A stretch of DNA of 64,000 nucleotides, from positions 4,679 through 68,678 of the forward strand of contig NZ_JBFHJW010000017.1 in NCBI RefSeq assembly GCF_041595635.1, in the 5' to 3' direction. Origin of the DNA: Labilibaculum sp041595635. Its GTDB lineage: Bacteria > Bacteroidota > Bacteroidia > Bacteroidales > Marinifilaceae. The notes under the pieces are model-generated. The model had not been told where the DNA came from. It saw nothing but the letters and a program-made list of their open reading frames with translations, and ran no database searches. The position numbers were made by a program, and so were the translations under genes. Below are positions 54,579 through 63,249 of this stretch, piece after piece. The first letter of the stretch is position 1. Each line of letters opens with the position of its first letter.

Positions 54579-55523
54579 ATGCTTGACGTATCGAAATACA
54601 TAAAAGAACTTCTATTTGTTCATGATTGCGTTATATTGCCTGGTTTTGGTGGTTTTGTTGCCAACTATAAGCCAGCTAATATTGATGAGAATCTGAATGC
54701 GATTTGTCCTCCCTCAAAGGCAATTGGATTTAACCGTAATTTATCTAAAAATGATGGATTGTTGATTAATAGATTGGCAGAATCGGAAAATTTAAGTTAT
54801 GCAGAAGCTGAGAAATCAGTTCAGTTTTTTATTGAGGACATACGTGTTAGAATTCAGAGAGGTGAGAAAGTTACTTTCGAACAGCTAGGATCTTTTCATA
54901 ATGACAGGAGACATAATCTGTTATTTGAACCATCAAAAGAACTAAATTATTTGGTTGATGTGTTTGGTTTAGAGCAGTTTACACTTCCTAAATTGTCTAG
55001 TTTAAGTGTCGAGAAAAATCACACGACTAGTATTTACCCTTCAACGGTGCGCTCTTTTTTTACAAGAAAACGTTTGTGGTATGCAGCGGCAGCGATTCCG
55101 TTTGTTTTATTAATTGCTTTGCTTCCTATGAATTCGGAACGATCCCTATTCGGCAATGAGGCTGGCATGGGAATTCTAGAAAGTAAATCTGAAGTATCAG
55201 AAAATCAGGTAGAATTAAATCCGGTTATTTCTCCTCCTGAAGAATTGGTTGCTTTTGAGCCTAAAATTACGGATGAAGTTCAGCTAGATGTGGTGAAGAA
55301 AGGAAGATTTTATTTGATTTCGGGTAGTTTTACTTCTCCCAAAAATGCGGAAATACTACAGCAAGAGTTGATTTCAAAATCTTATCCAGCTGTTATTATT
55401 AAAAACAAAAATTTGTATTCTGTTGCAATCAATCAATTTGAAAAAAGAGCTGCAGCAGATCTCTTTAAAAAGAAAGTAATTGCTGAGAATCCAAAAGCTT
55501 TTTGCTGGGTTCTTCAAAAATAA
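54579..55523 (+). CDS. HU-CCDC81 and SPOR domain protein
   Basis: 314 residues. Two N-terminal HU-CCDC81-type domains (about 1-58 with VILPGFGGFVANY; about 59-125 with GEKVTFEQLGSFHND). A membrane helix lies at about 166-183, then an acidic linker, and a C-terminal SPOR domain at about 240-314 with GRFYLISGSFTSPKNAEILQQ. SPOR domains bind denuded septal glycan strands, and HU-like domains suggest a cytoplasmic DNA or protein contact, so a division-linked envelope role is likely in this Bacteroidota family. A TTG at 54570 lies inside the promoter box, so the start is the ATG at 54579. Confidence 0.9.
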   Translation: MLDVSKYIKELLFVHDCVILPGFGGFVANYKPANIDENLNAICPPSKAIGFNRNLSKNDGLLINRLAESENLSYAEAEKSVQFFIEDIRVRIQRGEKVTFEQLGSFHNDRRHNLLFEPSKELNYLVDVFGLEQFTLPKLSSLSVEKNHTTSIYPSTVRSFFTRKRLWYAAAAIPFVLLIALLPMNSERSLFGNEAGMGILESKSEVSENQVELNPVISPPEELVAFEPKITDEVQLDVVKKGRFYLISGSFTSPKNAEILQQELISKSYPAVIIKNKNLYSVAINQFEKRAAADLFKKKVIAENPKAFCWVLQK

Positions 55524-55537
55524 TGAATAAGCTAAAA

Positions 55538-55570
55538 AAAAAAGCGCTTTCTATTGGAAAGCGCTTTTTT
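55538..55570. terminator. Bidirectional terminator between HU/SPOR gene and metG
   Basis: AAAAAGCGCTTTC-TATTG-GAAAGCGCTTTTT with A and T tracts. Confidence 0.9.
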
Positions 55571-55580
55571 ATTTTTTCGA

Positions 55581-57611
55581 TTATCTAATTTCTGAACCTA
55601 CTTTTATTTTTTGATCCGGAGATACGAAAGATAATTTGCCATCTGCATCTTCAGCCATTAAAATCATTCCCTGCGATTCAATTCCCTTTAACACTTTAGG
55701 TTCAAGATTTACTAGAACACTTACTTGCTTTCCAATAATTTCTTCTGCTTTGTAGTGTTCTGCAATTCCTGAAACAATGGTTCTTTGGTCAATACCAGTA
55801 TCAACAGTTAGTTTTAATAGTTTTTTTGTTTTTGCCACTTTTTCGGCAGCCGTAATTGTGCCCACTCGAACATCTAGTTTCATGAAGTCATCAAAGTTGA
55901 TGTTCTCTTTTGCTGGAACTACCTGTTTTTGTTCGGCTTGGTTGGCAGCCTTAGTTGCCAAAAGTTTATCGATTTGAGCTTGTATTGTTTCATCTTCTAT
56001 TTTCTCGAAAAGTAAAGATGCTTTATTAATTTGGTGACCTGCAGCAATAACAGAGGTTCCAATATTTTCCCATGCAAGTGGTTCAATATTAAGAAATTCG
56101 CGAAGCTTCATTGCTGTAAATGGCAAGAATGGTTCAATCAGGCTGGTAAGATTGGTTGTAATCTGAAGACTGATATTCATGATTGTTTTCACTCTTTCCT
56201 CATCTGTTTTTATGAGCTTCCAAGGTTCTGTATCCGCTAAATATTTATTTCCCAAACGAGCCAAATTCATTGCTTCTTTTAGGGCTTCGCGGAAATGGTA
56301 AGTTTCGAGGTTCTTTTCAACCTGTTCTTTTATAAGTGGAATTTGAGCTAGTGTTTCTTTGTCGAAATCATTCAATTCACCTTTTTCAGGAACAATTCCT
56401 TTGTAATATTTATGAGTAAGAACTAAAGCACGATTCACAAAATTACCAAGAATGGCTACCAATTCATTGTTATTTCTTGCTTGAAAATCTTTCCAGGTAA
56501 AGTCGTTGTCTTTTGTTTCAGGTGCATTGGCTGTTAGTACATAGCGCAAAACATCCTGTTTGTCAGGAAACTCTTCTAGATATTCATGCAACCAAACGGC
56601 CCAATTTCTACTAGTCGAAATTTTATCACCTTCAAGGTTTAGAAATTCGTTAGCCGGAACGTTCTCTGGTAATGTGAATGAACCCTCTGCTTTTAGCATG
56701 GCTGGAAATATAATACAATGGAAAACAATATTATCTTTTCCAATGAAATGAACCAATTTGGAATCATCAGCTTTCCAGTATTTTTCCCAATCGGGAGTTA
56801 ATTCTTTGGTTGCTGAGATGTATCCAATGGGAGCATCGAACCACACGTAAAGAACTTTTCCTTCGGCGCCTTCGGCAGGAACAGGTACTCCCCAATCTAA
56901 ATCACGGGTTACTGCTCGTGGATGTAAACCATTGTCTAGCCATGATTTACATTGGCCATAAACATTTGATTTCCATTCGGTATGATCTTTAAGAATCCAA
57001 TTTTTAAGACCTTGTTCGTATTTATCGAGCGGTAAATACCAGTGCTTGGTTTCTTTTAATTCAGGTTTGTTTCCGGTAATTGACGATTTTGGATTGATTA
57101 AGTCAGTTGCATTTAACGAGGTTCCACAACTTTCGCATTGGTCGCCGTAAGCTCCCTCGCTATTGCAATGAGGACAAGTTCCGGTAATGTATCTGTCTGC
57201 AAGAAATTGATTGGCAATAGGATCGTAGTATTGCTCGCTGGTTTTAACGATAAATTCACCTTTTTTGTTTAAGGTTTCGAAAAATTCCGAAGCTGTTTCG
57301 TGATGTGTTTTTGAACTTGTTCGGGAATAAACATCGAATGTAATTCCAAATTTCTCAAAGGAATCTTTTATGATATTGTGATATTTATCAACTACATCTT
57401 GTGGAGTAATTCCTTCTTTTTTGGCTTTTATAGTAATAGGAACACCATGTTCGTCGGAACCTCCAATTAGCAGTACATCCTCTCCTTTCATTCTAAGATA
57501 TCTGGTATAGATATCTGCAGGAACATATACGCCAGCTAAATGGCCAATATGAACAGGTCCATTCGCATAAGGTAAGGCCGTAGTTACAAGTGTTCTATTA
57601 AATTTCTTCAT
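55581..57611 (-). CDS. metG: Methionyl-tRNA synthetase
   Basis: 676 residues. HIGH motif at 21-24 in YANGPVHIGHLAG; the zinc knuckle CPHCNSEGAYGDQCESC at about 145-160; the second signature is DKISTSRNW (KISTS variant, common in MetG). Anticodon domain about 380-540, then a C-terminal EMAP/Arc1p-type tRNA-binding OB domain (about 575-676) with DFMKLDVRVGTI and SQGMILMAED, which dimerises the enzyme. Stands alone, with a -7 box 116 bases before the ATG. Confidence 0.97.
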   Translation of the reverse strand: MKKFNRTLVTTALPYANGPVHIGHLAGVYVPADIYTRYLRMKGEDVLLIGGSDEHGVPITIKAKKEGITPQDVVDKYHNIIKDSFEKFGITFDVYSRTSSKTHHETASEFFETLNKKGEFIVKTSEQYYDPIANQFLADRYITGTCPHCNSEGAYGDQCESCGTSLNATDLINPKSSITGNKPELKETKHWYLPLDKYEQGLKNWILKDHTEWKSNVYGQCKSWLDNGLHPRAVTRDLDWGVPVPAEGAEGKVLYVWFDAPIGYISATKELTPDWEKYWKADDSKLVHFIGKDNIVFHCIIFPAMLKAEGSFTLPENVPANEFLNLEGDKISTSRNWAVWLHEYLEEFPDKQDVLRYVLTANAPETKDNDFTWKDFQARNNNELVAILGNFVNRALVLTHKYYKGIVPEKGELNDFDKETLAQIPLIKEQVEKNLETYHFREALKEAMNLARLGNKYLADTEPWKLIKTDEERVKTIMNISLQITTNLTSLIEPFLPFTAMKLREFLNIEPLAWENIGTSVIAAGHQINKASLLFEKIEDETIQAQIDKLLATKAANQAEQKQVVPAKENINFDDFMKLDVRVGTITAAEKVAKTKKLLKLTVDTGIDQRTIVSGIAEHYKAEEIIGKQVSVLVNLEPKVLKGIESQGMILMAEDADGKLSFVSPDQKIKVGSEIR

Positions 57612-57727
57612 TTGATGATTTTATTTTTTCCTAAGGAATTTTCTTTGTTTGTTTTGGGACAAAGGATTCCTAAGTTAATTTTGTTACTAATATTGTTTTA
57701 TATTCTGACTTTGGTCTGAATTGTTTG

Positions 57728-57735
57728 CAAAGATA
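57728..57735 (-). promoter_or_regulatory. Putative -7 box of metG
   Basis: On the minus strand TATCTTTG. It would give a leader of about 110 bases. No clear -33. Confidence 0.35.
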
Positions 57736-57815
57736 AGATAGAATTGGCAAAAATGTAGGTATCCATTTGTATTTTATTCTTAATTTGTACTTACTTCAAA
57801 AAAAATTAAATAGAT

Positions 57816-58736
57816 ATGTATCAGCCAGCTGCTTTACAAAAAGGGGACAAAATCGGAATTATTTCACCAGCGGGAAAAATGGATCCCGAAAAGGTGGGAA
57901 ATGCCGTAAGTAGAATCGAAAAGGAGGGGTATAAAGTTGTTTTAGGCAATCATGTTTTTGATGTTAAAAACCAATTTGCAGGTACTGATTTAGATCGCTT
58001 GCACGATTTTCAGCGCATGTTGGATGATCCGGAAATTAAGGCAATTCTTTGTGCAAGAGGTGGATATGGAAGTGTGCGAATACTGGAGCATCTTGATTTT
58101 GATCTTTTTATTCGCAATCCAAAGTGGATAGTTGGATATAGCGATATTACAATATTTCATAGTTATTTGAATACCATTTTGGGAGTAGAAAGTTTACATG
58201 CTACAATGCCAGTAAATTTTCCTTCTGATTTAAAAGATAACCAATCGGTTGTTACACTTTTTAATTCCTTGTCGGGAGATTTTGAAAATTACGAAATAGC
58301 AACACACAAATTAAATAGGAATGGAATCACCGAGGGAGAATTAGTAGGTGGAAATTTGTCGATTATTTATAGTTTACGAGGAACAGTAATGGATTTTGAG
58401 ACCCATGAAAAAATTCTTTTTATTGAAGATGTTGGAGAGGAGTTATATCATTTGGATCGAATGATGCGAAATTTGAAATTAGGGGGAAAATTATCTGAGT
58501 TACAAGGATTAATTGTAGGCGGAATGAGCGATATGAAAGGTGGAAATCCTGATTTTGGGCAAAGTGCCTATGAAATTATTTCTGAATGCATCGAAAATTA
58601 TTCTTATCCAGTTGTTTTCGATTTTCCAGCAGGACACATTACTGAAAATTGGGCTTTGCCTTTGGGGCGATCTCTTAAACTCGACGTGAATGATCGAGCA
58701 GTAAAGTTAACCTGGGATAAAAGACCAAAACAATAA
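57816..58736 (+). CDS. LD-carboxypeptidase (S66 family)
   Basis: 306 residues of the LdcA/MccF family, which trim muropeptide tetrapeptides or related peptides. Nucleophile S109 in WIVGYSDIT, the GARGGYGSVR-type ARGGYGS loop at about 80-86, glutamate in LFIEDVGEE and the histidine in FPAGHITEN complete the Ser-Glu-His triad. It lacks a signal peptide, so it is cytoplasmic and probably serves peptidoglycan recycling. YraN follows after six bases, so they likely form one transcript. Confidence 0.93.
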   Translation: MYQPAALQKGDKIGIISPAGKMDPEKVGNAVSRIEKEGYKVVLGNHVFDVKNQFAGTDLDRLHDFQRMLDDPEIKAILCARGGYGSVRILEHLDFDLFIRNPKWIVGYSDITIFHSYLNTILGVESLHATMPVNFPSDLKDNQSVVTLFNSLSGDFENYEIATHKLNRNGITEGELVGGNLSIIYSLRGTVMDFETHEKILFIEDVGEELYHLDRMMRNLKLGGKLSELQGLIVGGMSDMKGGNPDFGQSAYEIISECIENYSYPVVFDFPAGHITENWALPLGRSLKLDVNDRAVKLTWDKRPKQ

Positions 58737-58742
58737 CCTATT

Positions 58743-59108
58743 ATGGCAGAGCACAATGATTTAGGAAAACTCGGCGAAGATATGGCTGCAAAATATCTAC
58801 TGAATAAGGGATATAGAATCATTGACCGAAATTGGATCTATCAAAAGAAAGAATTGGATATTATCGCTTTGAAAGATAATTTGTTGATTATTGTGGAGGT
58901 AAAATCAAGGTCGACTGAATATTTTGAACATCCAGCGGATGCAATTAGTCTTTCAAAAATAAAGTTTTTAGTTCGCGCCACACAAGGTTACGTGGATGCA
59001 AAGGAGATGACACAAGAAGTAAGATTCGATGTTATAAGTGTGATAAAACAGAATTCAAAGTTTAAAATTGAACACATCGAAGATGCATTCAGTGCACCCA
59101 TAGATTAG
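58743..59108 (+). CDS. yraN: YraN family (UPF0102) nuclease-like protein
   Basis: 121 residues with the restriction-endonuclease-like core of the UPF0102 family: LGKLGEDMAAKYLLNKGYRI, then ELDIIALKDNLLIIVEVKSRS (ELD ... VEVK, the metal-binding residues). Function is unsettled; the fold suggests a DNA-processing or Holliday-junction-resolvase-like role. Six bases after the LD-carboxypeptidase gene; its stop overlaps the stop of a convergent response regulator gene by four bases. Confidence 0.93.
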   Translation: MAEHNDLGKLGEDMAAKYLLNKGYRIIDRNWIYQKKELDIIALKDNLLIIVEVKSRSTEYFEHPADAISLSKIKFLVRATQGYVDAKEMTQEVRFDVISVIKQNSKFKIEHIEDAFSAPID

Positions 59109-59527
59109 TCGGCCAAATATTTATCTATGGTCTCAAGTAGTTCCTCGAAACGAATAGGCTTGGAAAGATAATCATCACAACCCGCATCAAGTATTCGTTC
59201 TCTATCACCTTCGAGTGCATAGGCTGTTTGAGCAATAATTGGAATTTCTTTGTGGCTTTTCTTAATTCTCCTGGTAGCTTCACAACCATCCATTATTGGC
59301 AAACGAATGTCCATTAGTATAACATCAATGTCGTCTGATTGTTCGATTATATCCACTGCTTCTTTGCCATTTTTTGCCCACAAAAGCTTCGATTTGGTTC
59401 TACTTAAAGCTGCATCAAAAAACATGTTGTTGATTTCTTCATCTTCTACAATAAGTATTCGTTTATTTTTCCAATTGTATTTTTGGGCGTAGGCTGTTTC
59501 GTTCATGAGTATATCTGTATTAATCAC
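59105..59527 (-). CDS. Single-domain response regulator
   Basis: 140 residues, receiver domain only: RILIVEDEEINNMFF (acidic pair), the phospho-acceptor aspartate in DVILMDIRLPIMDG, the threonine in IIAQTAYA and the lysine in DYLSKPI. It resembles the receivers of hybrid kinases rather than CheY. An output partner cannot be told from the sequence. The ATG at 59506 (MNETAYAQ) is an alternative start. No kinase gene is adjacent; it overlaps YraN tail to tail. Confidence 0.9.
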   Translation of the reverse strand: MINTDILMNETAYAQKYNWKNKRILIVEDEEINNMFFDAALSRTKSKLLWAKNGKEAVDIIEQSDDIDVILMDIRLPIMDGCEATRRIKKSHKEIPIIAQTAYALEGDRERILDAGCDDYLSKPIRFEELLETIDKYLAD

Positions 59528-59731
59528 AATTTCTCTGAACTAAATATACAAAATTGGGCGAAGTAAAAAAAAAAAGGTTTAAATTATTAGTCAAAAATAT
59601 TTTATTACTATTTAATAAAAAGCCTGATAATCTTGGATAATGTGCAGTTTTAGTGAGGGTAACAAAATTTATGTTGAGTATTTATTTGCGCTGTAGATAG
59701 ACTTAGATTCTCTATTGTATCATCAATGTTA

Positions 59732-59965
59732 TTATTCAAGTAGGGGAAGGATTGATCCAATCGAAAGTAGCTGAGAAATGAAAAACAGAATTTTTGTTTG
59801 GATGTGTCTTGTATTGGCGAGTTCAACAGAAAATTGACGATAGAATAAATTGGTGCCCAATTGATCAATTTCCTTAGAATAGATAAATTGTTCTCCATCA
59901 CGCAAGTGAATTTGAAATTCCCGAATTCCTAATTTTTCTAGTTTTGCGTAAATTTGATTATACAT
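59732..59965 (-). CDS. Small hypothetical frame, possibly frameshifted
   Basis: 77 residues starting MYNQIYAKLEKLGIREFQ, with charged, protein-like composition up to about residue 50. The second half turns hydrophobic and ends early, while an adjacent frame (down to 59650) continues with more natural sequence (FRLDQSFPYLNNNIDDTIEN), so a frameshift near 59800 is possible. No family recognised. It lies 48 bases after another small frame on the same strand. Confidence 0.35.
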   Translation of the reverse strand: MYNQIYAKLEKLGIREFQIHLRDGEQFIYSKEIDQLGTNLFYRQFSVELANTRHIQTKILFFISQLLSIGSILPLLE

Positions 59966-60013
59966 GCCAATTATGCTATGTCGGATAATATTAATATTTT
60001 GTGGTTTTCTAGT

Positions 60014-60241
60014 TTATACTTGTTGAAGAGGTTGGAGTAAATTGTCCTTATTTATCTCATAATTAAACACATAATATGAAATTTCTTCTGAGTTATTGGT
60101 AACACATTTAATATGATCTTTTAGTTTGGAAATTTTGGATTGATCATACAGGGTTGAAGATAAATTTCTTAGTATTATAAGAGAACCAATTAGTACACTC
60201 CAGGTAAGGATGAAAGTCATTAAGTAAACTTGGTTTTTCAA
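60014..60241 (-). CDS. Small membrane protein frame of unknown function
   Basis: 75 residues with an N-terminal hydrophobic helix (about 5-25, YLMTFILTWSVLIGSLIIL) followed by a polar part with DQSKISKLKDHIKCV. Possibly a small anchored protein; no homologue recognised. Same strand as the frame below it. Confidence 0.4.
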   Translation of the reverse strand: MKNQVYLMTFILTWSVLIGSLIILRNLSSTLYDQSKISKLKDHIKCVTNNSEEISYYVFNYEINKDNLLQPLQQV

Positions 60242-60277
60242 GACAGATGTTTTTTAGGTTCACAGAAATATACAGTT

Positions 60278-60285
60278 ACGTTTGC
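60278..60285 (+). promoter_or_regulatory. Putative -7 box of the MmcQ/YjbR gene
   Basis: TACGTTTG, exact TAnnTTTG, 60 bases before the ATG; a weak TTAG-type -33 lies 19 bases upstream. Confidence 0.35.
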
Positions 60286-60345
60286 GGCAAAAGTATTTAC
60301 ATTTACTTTTTATCAGTTAATTAAAACTTAACAATGCTTTAAATC

Positions 60346-60699
60346 ATGAATATTGAAAAATTGCGAGAGTATTGTCTTTCCATGAAGGCAGTGAGTGAAA
60401 GCTTTCCTTTTGATGAGGAAATTTTGGTTTTTAAGGTGCTTGATAAAATGTTCCTGCTTACAAATATAACAGGAGAACTACGAATGAATGTGAAATGCGA
60501 GCCAGAAAAAGCCATTGAATTACGGGAGACTTATTTGTCGGTTTTGCCCGGGTATCATATGAATAAAAAATATTGGAATACAGTTGTAATAGATGGCAGT
60601 ATTTCGGATAAACAGCTTGAGGAGTGGATTAACGATTCGTATGATGAGGTGGTGAAGAAGATGAGTAAAAAGAAGCAGAATGAATTAGGTAATTTATAA
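60346..60699 (+). CDS. MmcQ/YjbR family protein
   Basis: 117 residues of the YjbR (cyanobacterial-phytochrome-like fold) family: LREYCLSMKAVSESFPFDEE near the N-terminus, FKVLDKMFLLTNITGELRMNVKC, then LSVLPGYHMNKKYWNTVVIDG and the C-terminal helix ISDKQLEEWINDSYDEVV. Often called DNA-binding by analogy to the fold; the true function is not known. A single gene with its own -7 box. Confidence 0.88.
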   Translation: MNIEKLREYCLSMKAVSESFPFDEEILVFKVLDKMFLLTNITGELRMNVKCEPEKAIELRETYLSVLPGYHMNKKYWNTVVIDGSISDKQLEEWINDSYDEVVKKMSKKKQNELGNL

Positions 60700-60758
60700 T
60701 AGATGACAATAAGGAGTATTTAATCAACTATAGTACTAATAACCATTACAGGAATACA

Positions 60759-61940
60759 ATGAATAAAACAGTAGCAATATTTATTAGTTTGGCCTTTTTT
60801 GCTTGTAATCAGATTTGGGCACAAGAAGTAGAAACGCAACAGAAAGTGTTTACAACATTGGTAGATTTACCCGTAACATCTGTGAAAAATCAGCAAAGTA
60901 CAGGTACATGTTGGAGTTTTGCCACCATTTCTTTTATCGAGTCGGAATTGCTTCGTTTGGGGAATTCTAAATCTGATTTATCGGAAATGTATATTGTTCG
61001 GTGGGCATATTCGCAAAAAGCTAAGCGTTATTTTCATTTGCATGGGAAAGGAAATTATAGCGAAGGAGGGCAGGCTCATGATGTACTTAATGTAGTAAGA
61101 GAACATGGTTTCGTACCAGAGAGTGTTTATTCTGGAAATCAGTATGGAAGTGATTTTCATATTCATAAAGAAATGGTAGAGTCGACCAAAGCGATGTTGG
61201 ATGTGATAGTCACCAATCCGAATCGAAAAGTGACTCCAGTGTGGGAGGAATCGGTTAATGCTGTGTTGGATACCTATATGGGCAAAACGCCCAAAAATTT
61301 TGTATTAAATGGAGTAGAGTACACTCCTGTTTCGTATGCGAAAAAAATGGGCTTTAATGCCGATGATTATGTGGAACTGACTTCCTATGCTGATTATTCT
61401 TACTATCAGACAGTGGATTTAGAGGTTCCAGATAACTGGTCGGATGATTTGTATTATAATGTACAATTGAACGATTTGATGGCGATTATTAATCATGCTC
61501 TTAGGAATGGTTTTACTGTTTGTTGGGATGGTGATGTGAGTGAGAAAGGATTCTCTCATCGTGATGGTTATGCAGTGTTGCCAGCAACAAAAGCAGTAGA
61601 TATGAGCGATTCGGAAATTGCCAAATGGGAAAATAATTTAGCTGATAATAAGGGCGATACATCCTCAGATAATCGTGAGCTTACCGTAGATGAGAATCTT
61701 CGTCAAGTGACTTTTGATAATTACGAAACTACCGATGATCATTTGATGCACCTAACAGGAATTGTGAAAGATCAGAATGGAACGGTTTATTACAAAACAA
61801 AAAATTCCTGGGCTGATAACAGCAATGAGTATGGTGGTTATTTAAACATGAGCGAAGCTTATGTGAAGTTAAAAACAGTGGCGATTATGGTACATAAAGA
61901 TGCCATTCCTAGTGAAATTAAAAAGAAATTGGGTTTGTAA
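60759..61940 (+). CDS. C1B family cysteine peptidase (bleomycin-hydrolase-like)
   Basis: 393 residues with a signal peptide ending QIWAQ (cleavage near 22), so exported, unlike the cytoplasmic bleomycin hydrolases. Catalytic C51 in NQQSTGTCWSFA, H331 in HLMHLTGI and N349 in KNSWADN give the papain-type triad. The LSEMYIVRWAY and GGQAHDVLNVVREHGFVPE motifs are those of C1B aminopeptidases. A peptide-degrading role in the periplasm or outside is inferred. Confidence 0.92.
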   Translation: MNKTVAIFISLAFFACNQIWAQEVETQQKVFTTLVDLPVTSVKNQQSTGTCWSFATISFIESELLRLGNSKSDLSEMYIVRWAYSQKAKRYFHLHGKGNYSEGGQAHDVLNVVREHGFVPESVYSGNQYGSDFHIHKEMVESTKAMLDVIVTNPNRKVTPVWEESVNAVLDTYMGKTPKNFVLNGVEYTPVSYAKKMGFNADDYVELTSYADYSYYQTVDLEVPDNWSDDLYYNVQLNDLMAIINHALRNGFTVCWDGDVSEKGFSHRDGYAVLPATKAVDMSDSEIAKWENNLADNKGDTSSDNRELTVDENLRQVTFDNYETTDDHLMHLTGIVKDQNGTVYYKTKNSWADNSNEYGGYLNMSEAYVKLKTVAIMVHKDAIPSEIKKKLGL

Positions 61941-61987
61941 AACTGTTTGAATAAAGATAGGCTGTTGTTAATAGGGCAGGTTTTTAT

Positions 61988-62005
61988 TAATAAATCGATT
62001 TATTA
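61988..62005. repeat. 18-base perfect palindrome upstream of galE
   Basis: TAATAAATCGATTTATTA, between the C1B peptidase gene and the galE promoter. It may be an operator or an AT-rich hairpin. Confidence 0.4.
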
Positions 62006-62057
62006 GGACTTGTTGAGAAGTGCAGGTAATTATTATGGTAAGAGTCGTTGAAATCGC

Positions 62058-62065
62058 TACATTTG
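62058..62065 (+). promoter_or_regulatory. Putative promoter -7 box of galE
   Basis: TACATTTG, with TATG 20 bases upstream (62034-62037). A start near 62072 excludes the early ATG at 62048 and supports the ATG at 62135. Confidence 0.45.
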
Positions 62066-62134
62066 TATAATTGTCGTTTTTTTATCGAAAGAGGATATAA
62101 ATTGAAAAATCAAGATTTTATTAGAGTGGATATT

Positions 62135-63157
62135 ATGAAGAACAAGGTATTAGTAACTGGTGGAACTGGATTTATTGGTTCTCACACTGTTGTGGAATTA
62201 CAGAATAGCGGATACGAAGTAGTAATTGCTGATAATTTATCCAACTCGAAGATTGAGGTTTTGGATGGCATTGAAGCCATCAGCGGAGTTCGTCCTTTGT
62301 TCGAGAAAGTTGATTTGAGTAAGGAAAATGAGTGTGGTGATTTTTTTAAGAAACACGCTGGAATAAAGGCAATCATTCATTTTGCCGCTTCGAAGGCGGT
62401 GGGCGAATCGGTTGAAAAACCATTGCTTTACTACCGAAACAATTTGAATTCATTGATGAACATTCTAGAAGCAATGAAGGAGTTTTCCATTCCTAATTTG
62501 GTGTTTTCATCATCGTGCACAGTTTACGGACAACCAGATAAGTTGCCGGTAACGGAAGCTACCCCTAGAAAAGAAGCTGAATCGCCTTATGGAAATACGA
62601 AAACCATTTGTGAAGATATTATTAGAGATACAGCCAAGGCAAATGCGCAGTTAAAAATGATTGCTTTGCGTTATTTTAATCCAATAGGAGCACATCCAAG
62701 TGCTAAAATAGGAGAACTTCCTTTGGGCGTTCCTAATAATTTAATCCCTTTCCTAACTCAAACCGTTGCCGGAATGCGTCCCGAACTTAGTGTGTTTGGT
62801 AATGATTACAACACTGCTGACGGATCCTGTATTCGCGATTATATTAATGTGGTTGATTTAGCCAAAGCTCATGTAGTTTCCATAGGTAGATTGTTAGAGG
62901 ATAAGCAAAAGTCGAATTATGAATTTTTTAATGTAGGGACAGGAAAAGGAGTTTCGGTGCTTGAAATTATTGAATCGTTCGAGCGAGCTACTGGCGAAAA
63001 AGTACCCCATAAAATTGTGGGACGAAGGGCTGGAGATATTGAGCAAATTTATGCAGATACCTCTTTTTCGAATCGGGAATTAGGTTGGAAATCGGGAAAA
63101 ACGCTCGATGAAACATTGCTTTCGGCTTGGAATTGGCAGTTAGCTTTGAATAAATAA
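62135..63157 (+). CDS. galE: UDP-glucose 4-epimerase
   Basis: 340 residues from MKNKVLVTGGTGFIG, whose glycine loop (9-15) binds NAD. Interconverts UDP-glucose and UDP-galactose. The SSSCTVYG serine motif, the YGNTK tyrosine-lysine pair, RYFNPIGAH and RDYINVVDLA are all present. The frame is open to an ATG at 62048, but the 29 extra residues are not family-like and lie before the predicted transcript start. Single gene ending in a terminator. Confidence 0.95.
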   Translation: MKNKVLVTGGTGFIGSHTVVELQNSGYEVVIADNLSNSKIEVLDGIEAISGVRPLFEKVDLSKENECGDFFKKHAGIKAIIHFAASKAVGESVEKPLLYYRNNLNSLMNILEAMKEFSIPNLVFSSSCTVYGQPDKLPVTEATPRKEAESPYGNTKTICEDIIRDTAKANAQLKMIALRYFNPIGAHPSAKIGELPLGVPNNLIPFLTQTVAGMRPELSVFGNDYNTADGSCIRDYINVVDLAKAHVVSIGRLLEDKQKSNYEFFNVGTGKGVSVLEIIESFERATGEKVPHKIVGRRAGDIEQIYADTSFSNRELGWKSGKTLDETLLSAWNWQLALNK

Positions 63158-63205
63158 AGCATCTCAATTTGATTCAAACTTGAATCAACAAACTTTGAAT
63201 AATAT

Positions 63206-63249
63206 AAAAACACCAAAGGACTGATAAAGATCTGTTTGGTGTTTTTTTT
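63206..63249. terminator. Terminator of galE, shared with the convergent LuxE-like gene
   Basis: AAAAACACCAAA (63206-63217) / TTTGGTGTTTTT (63235-63246) with a T run, touching the stop of the minus-strand gene. Confidence 0.8.

Noticed and set aside
59650..59901. Minus-strand frame overlapping the 77-residue frame
   Set aside because: Reported only as a possible frameshift continuation, since its N-terminal part lies out of phase over better sequence.
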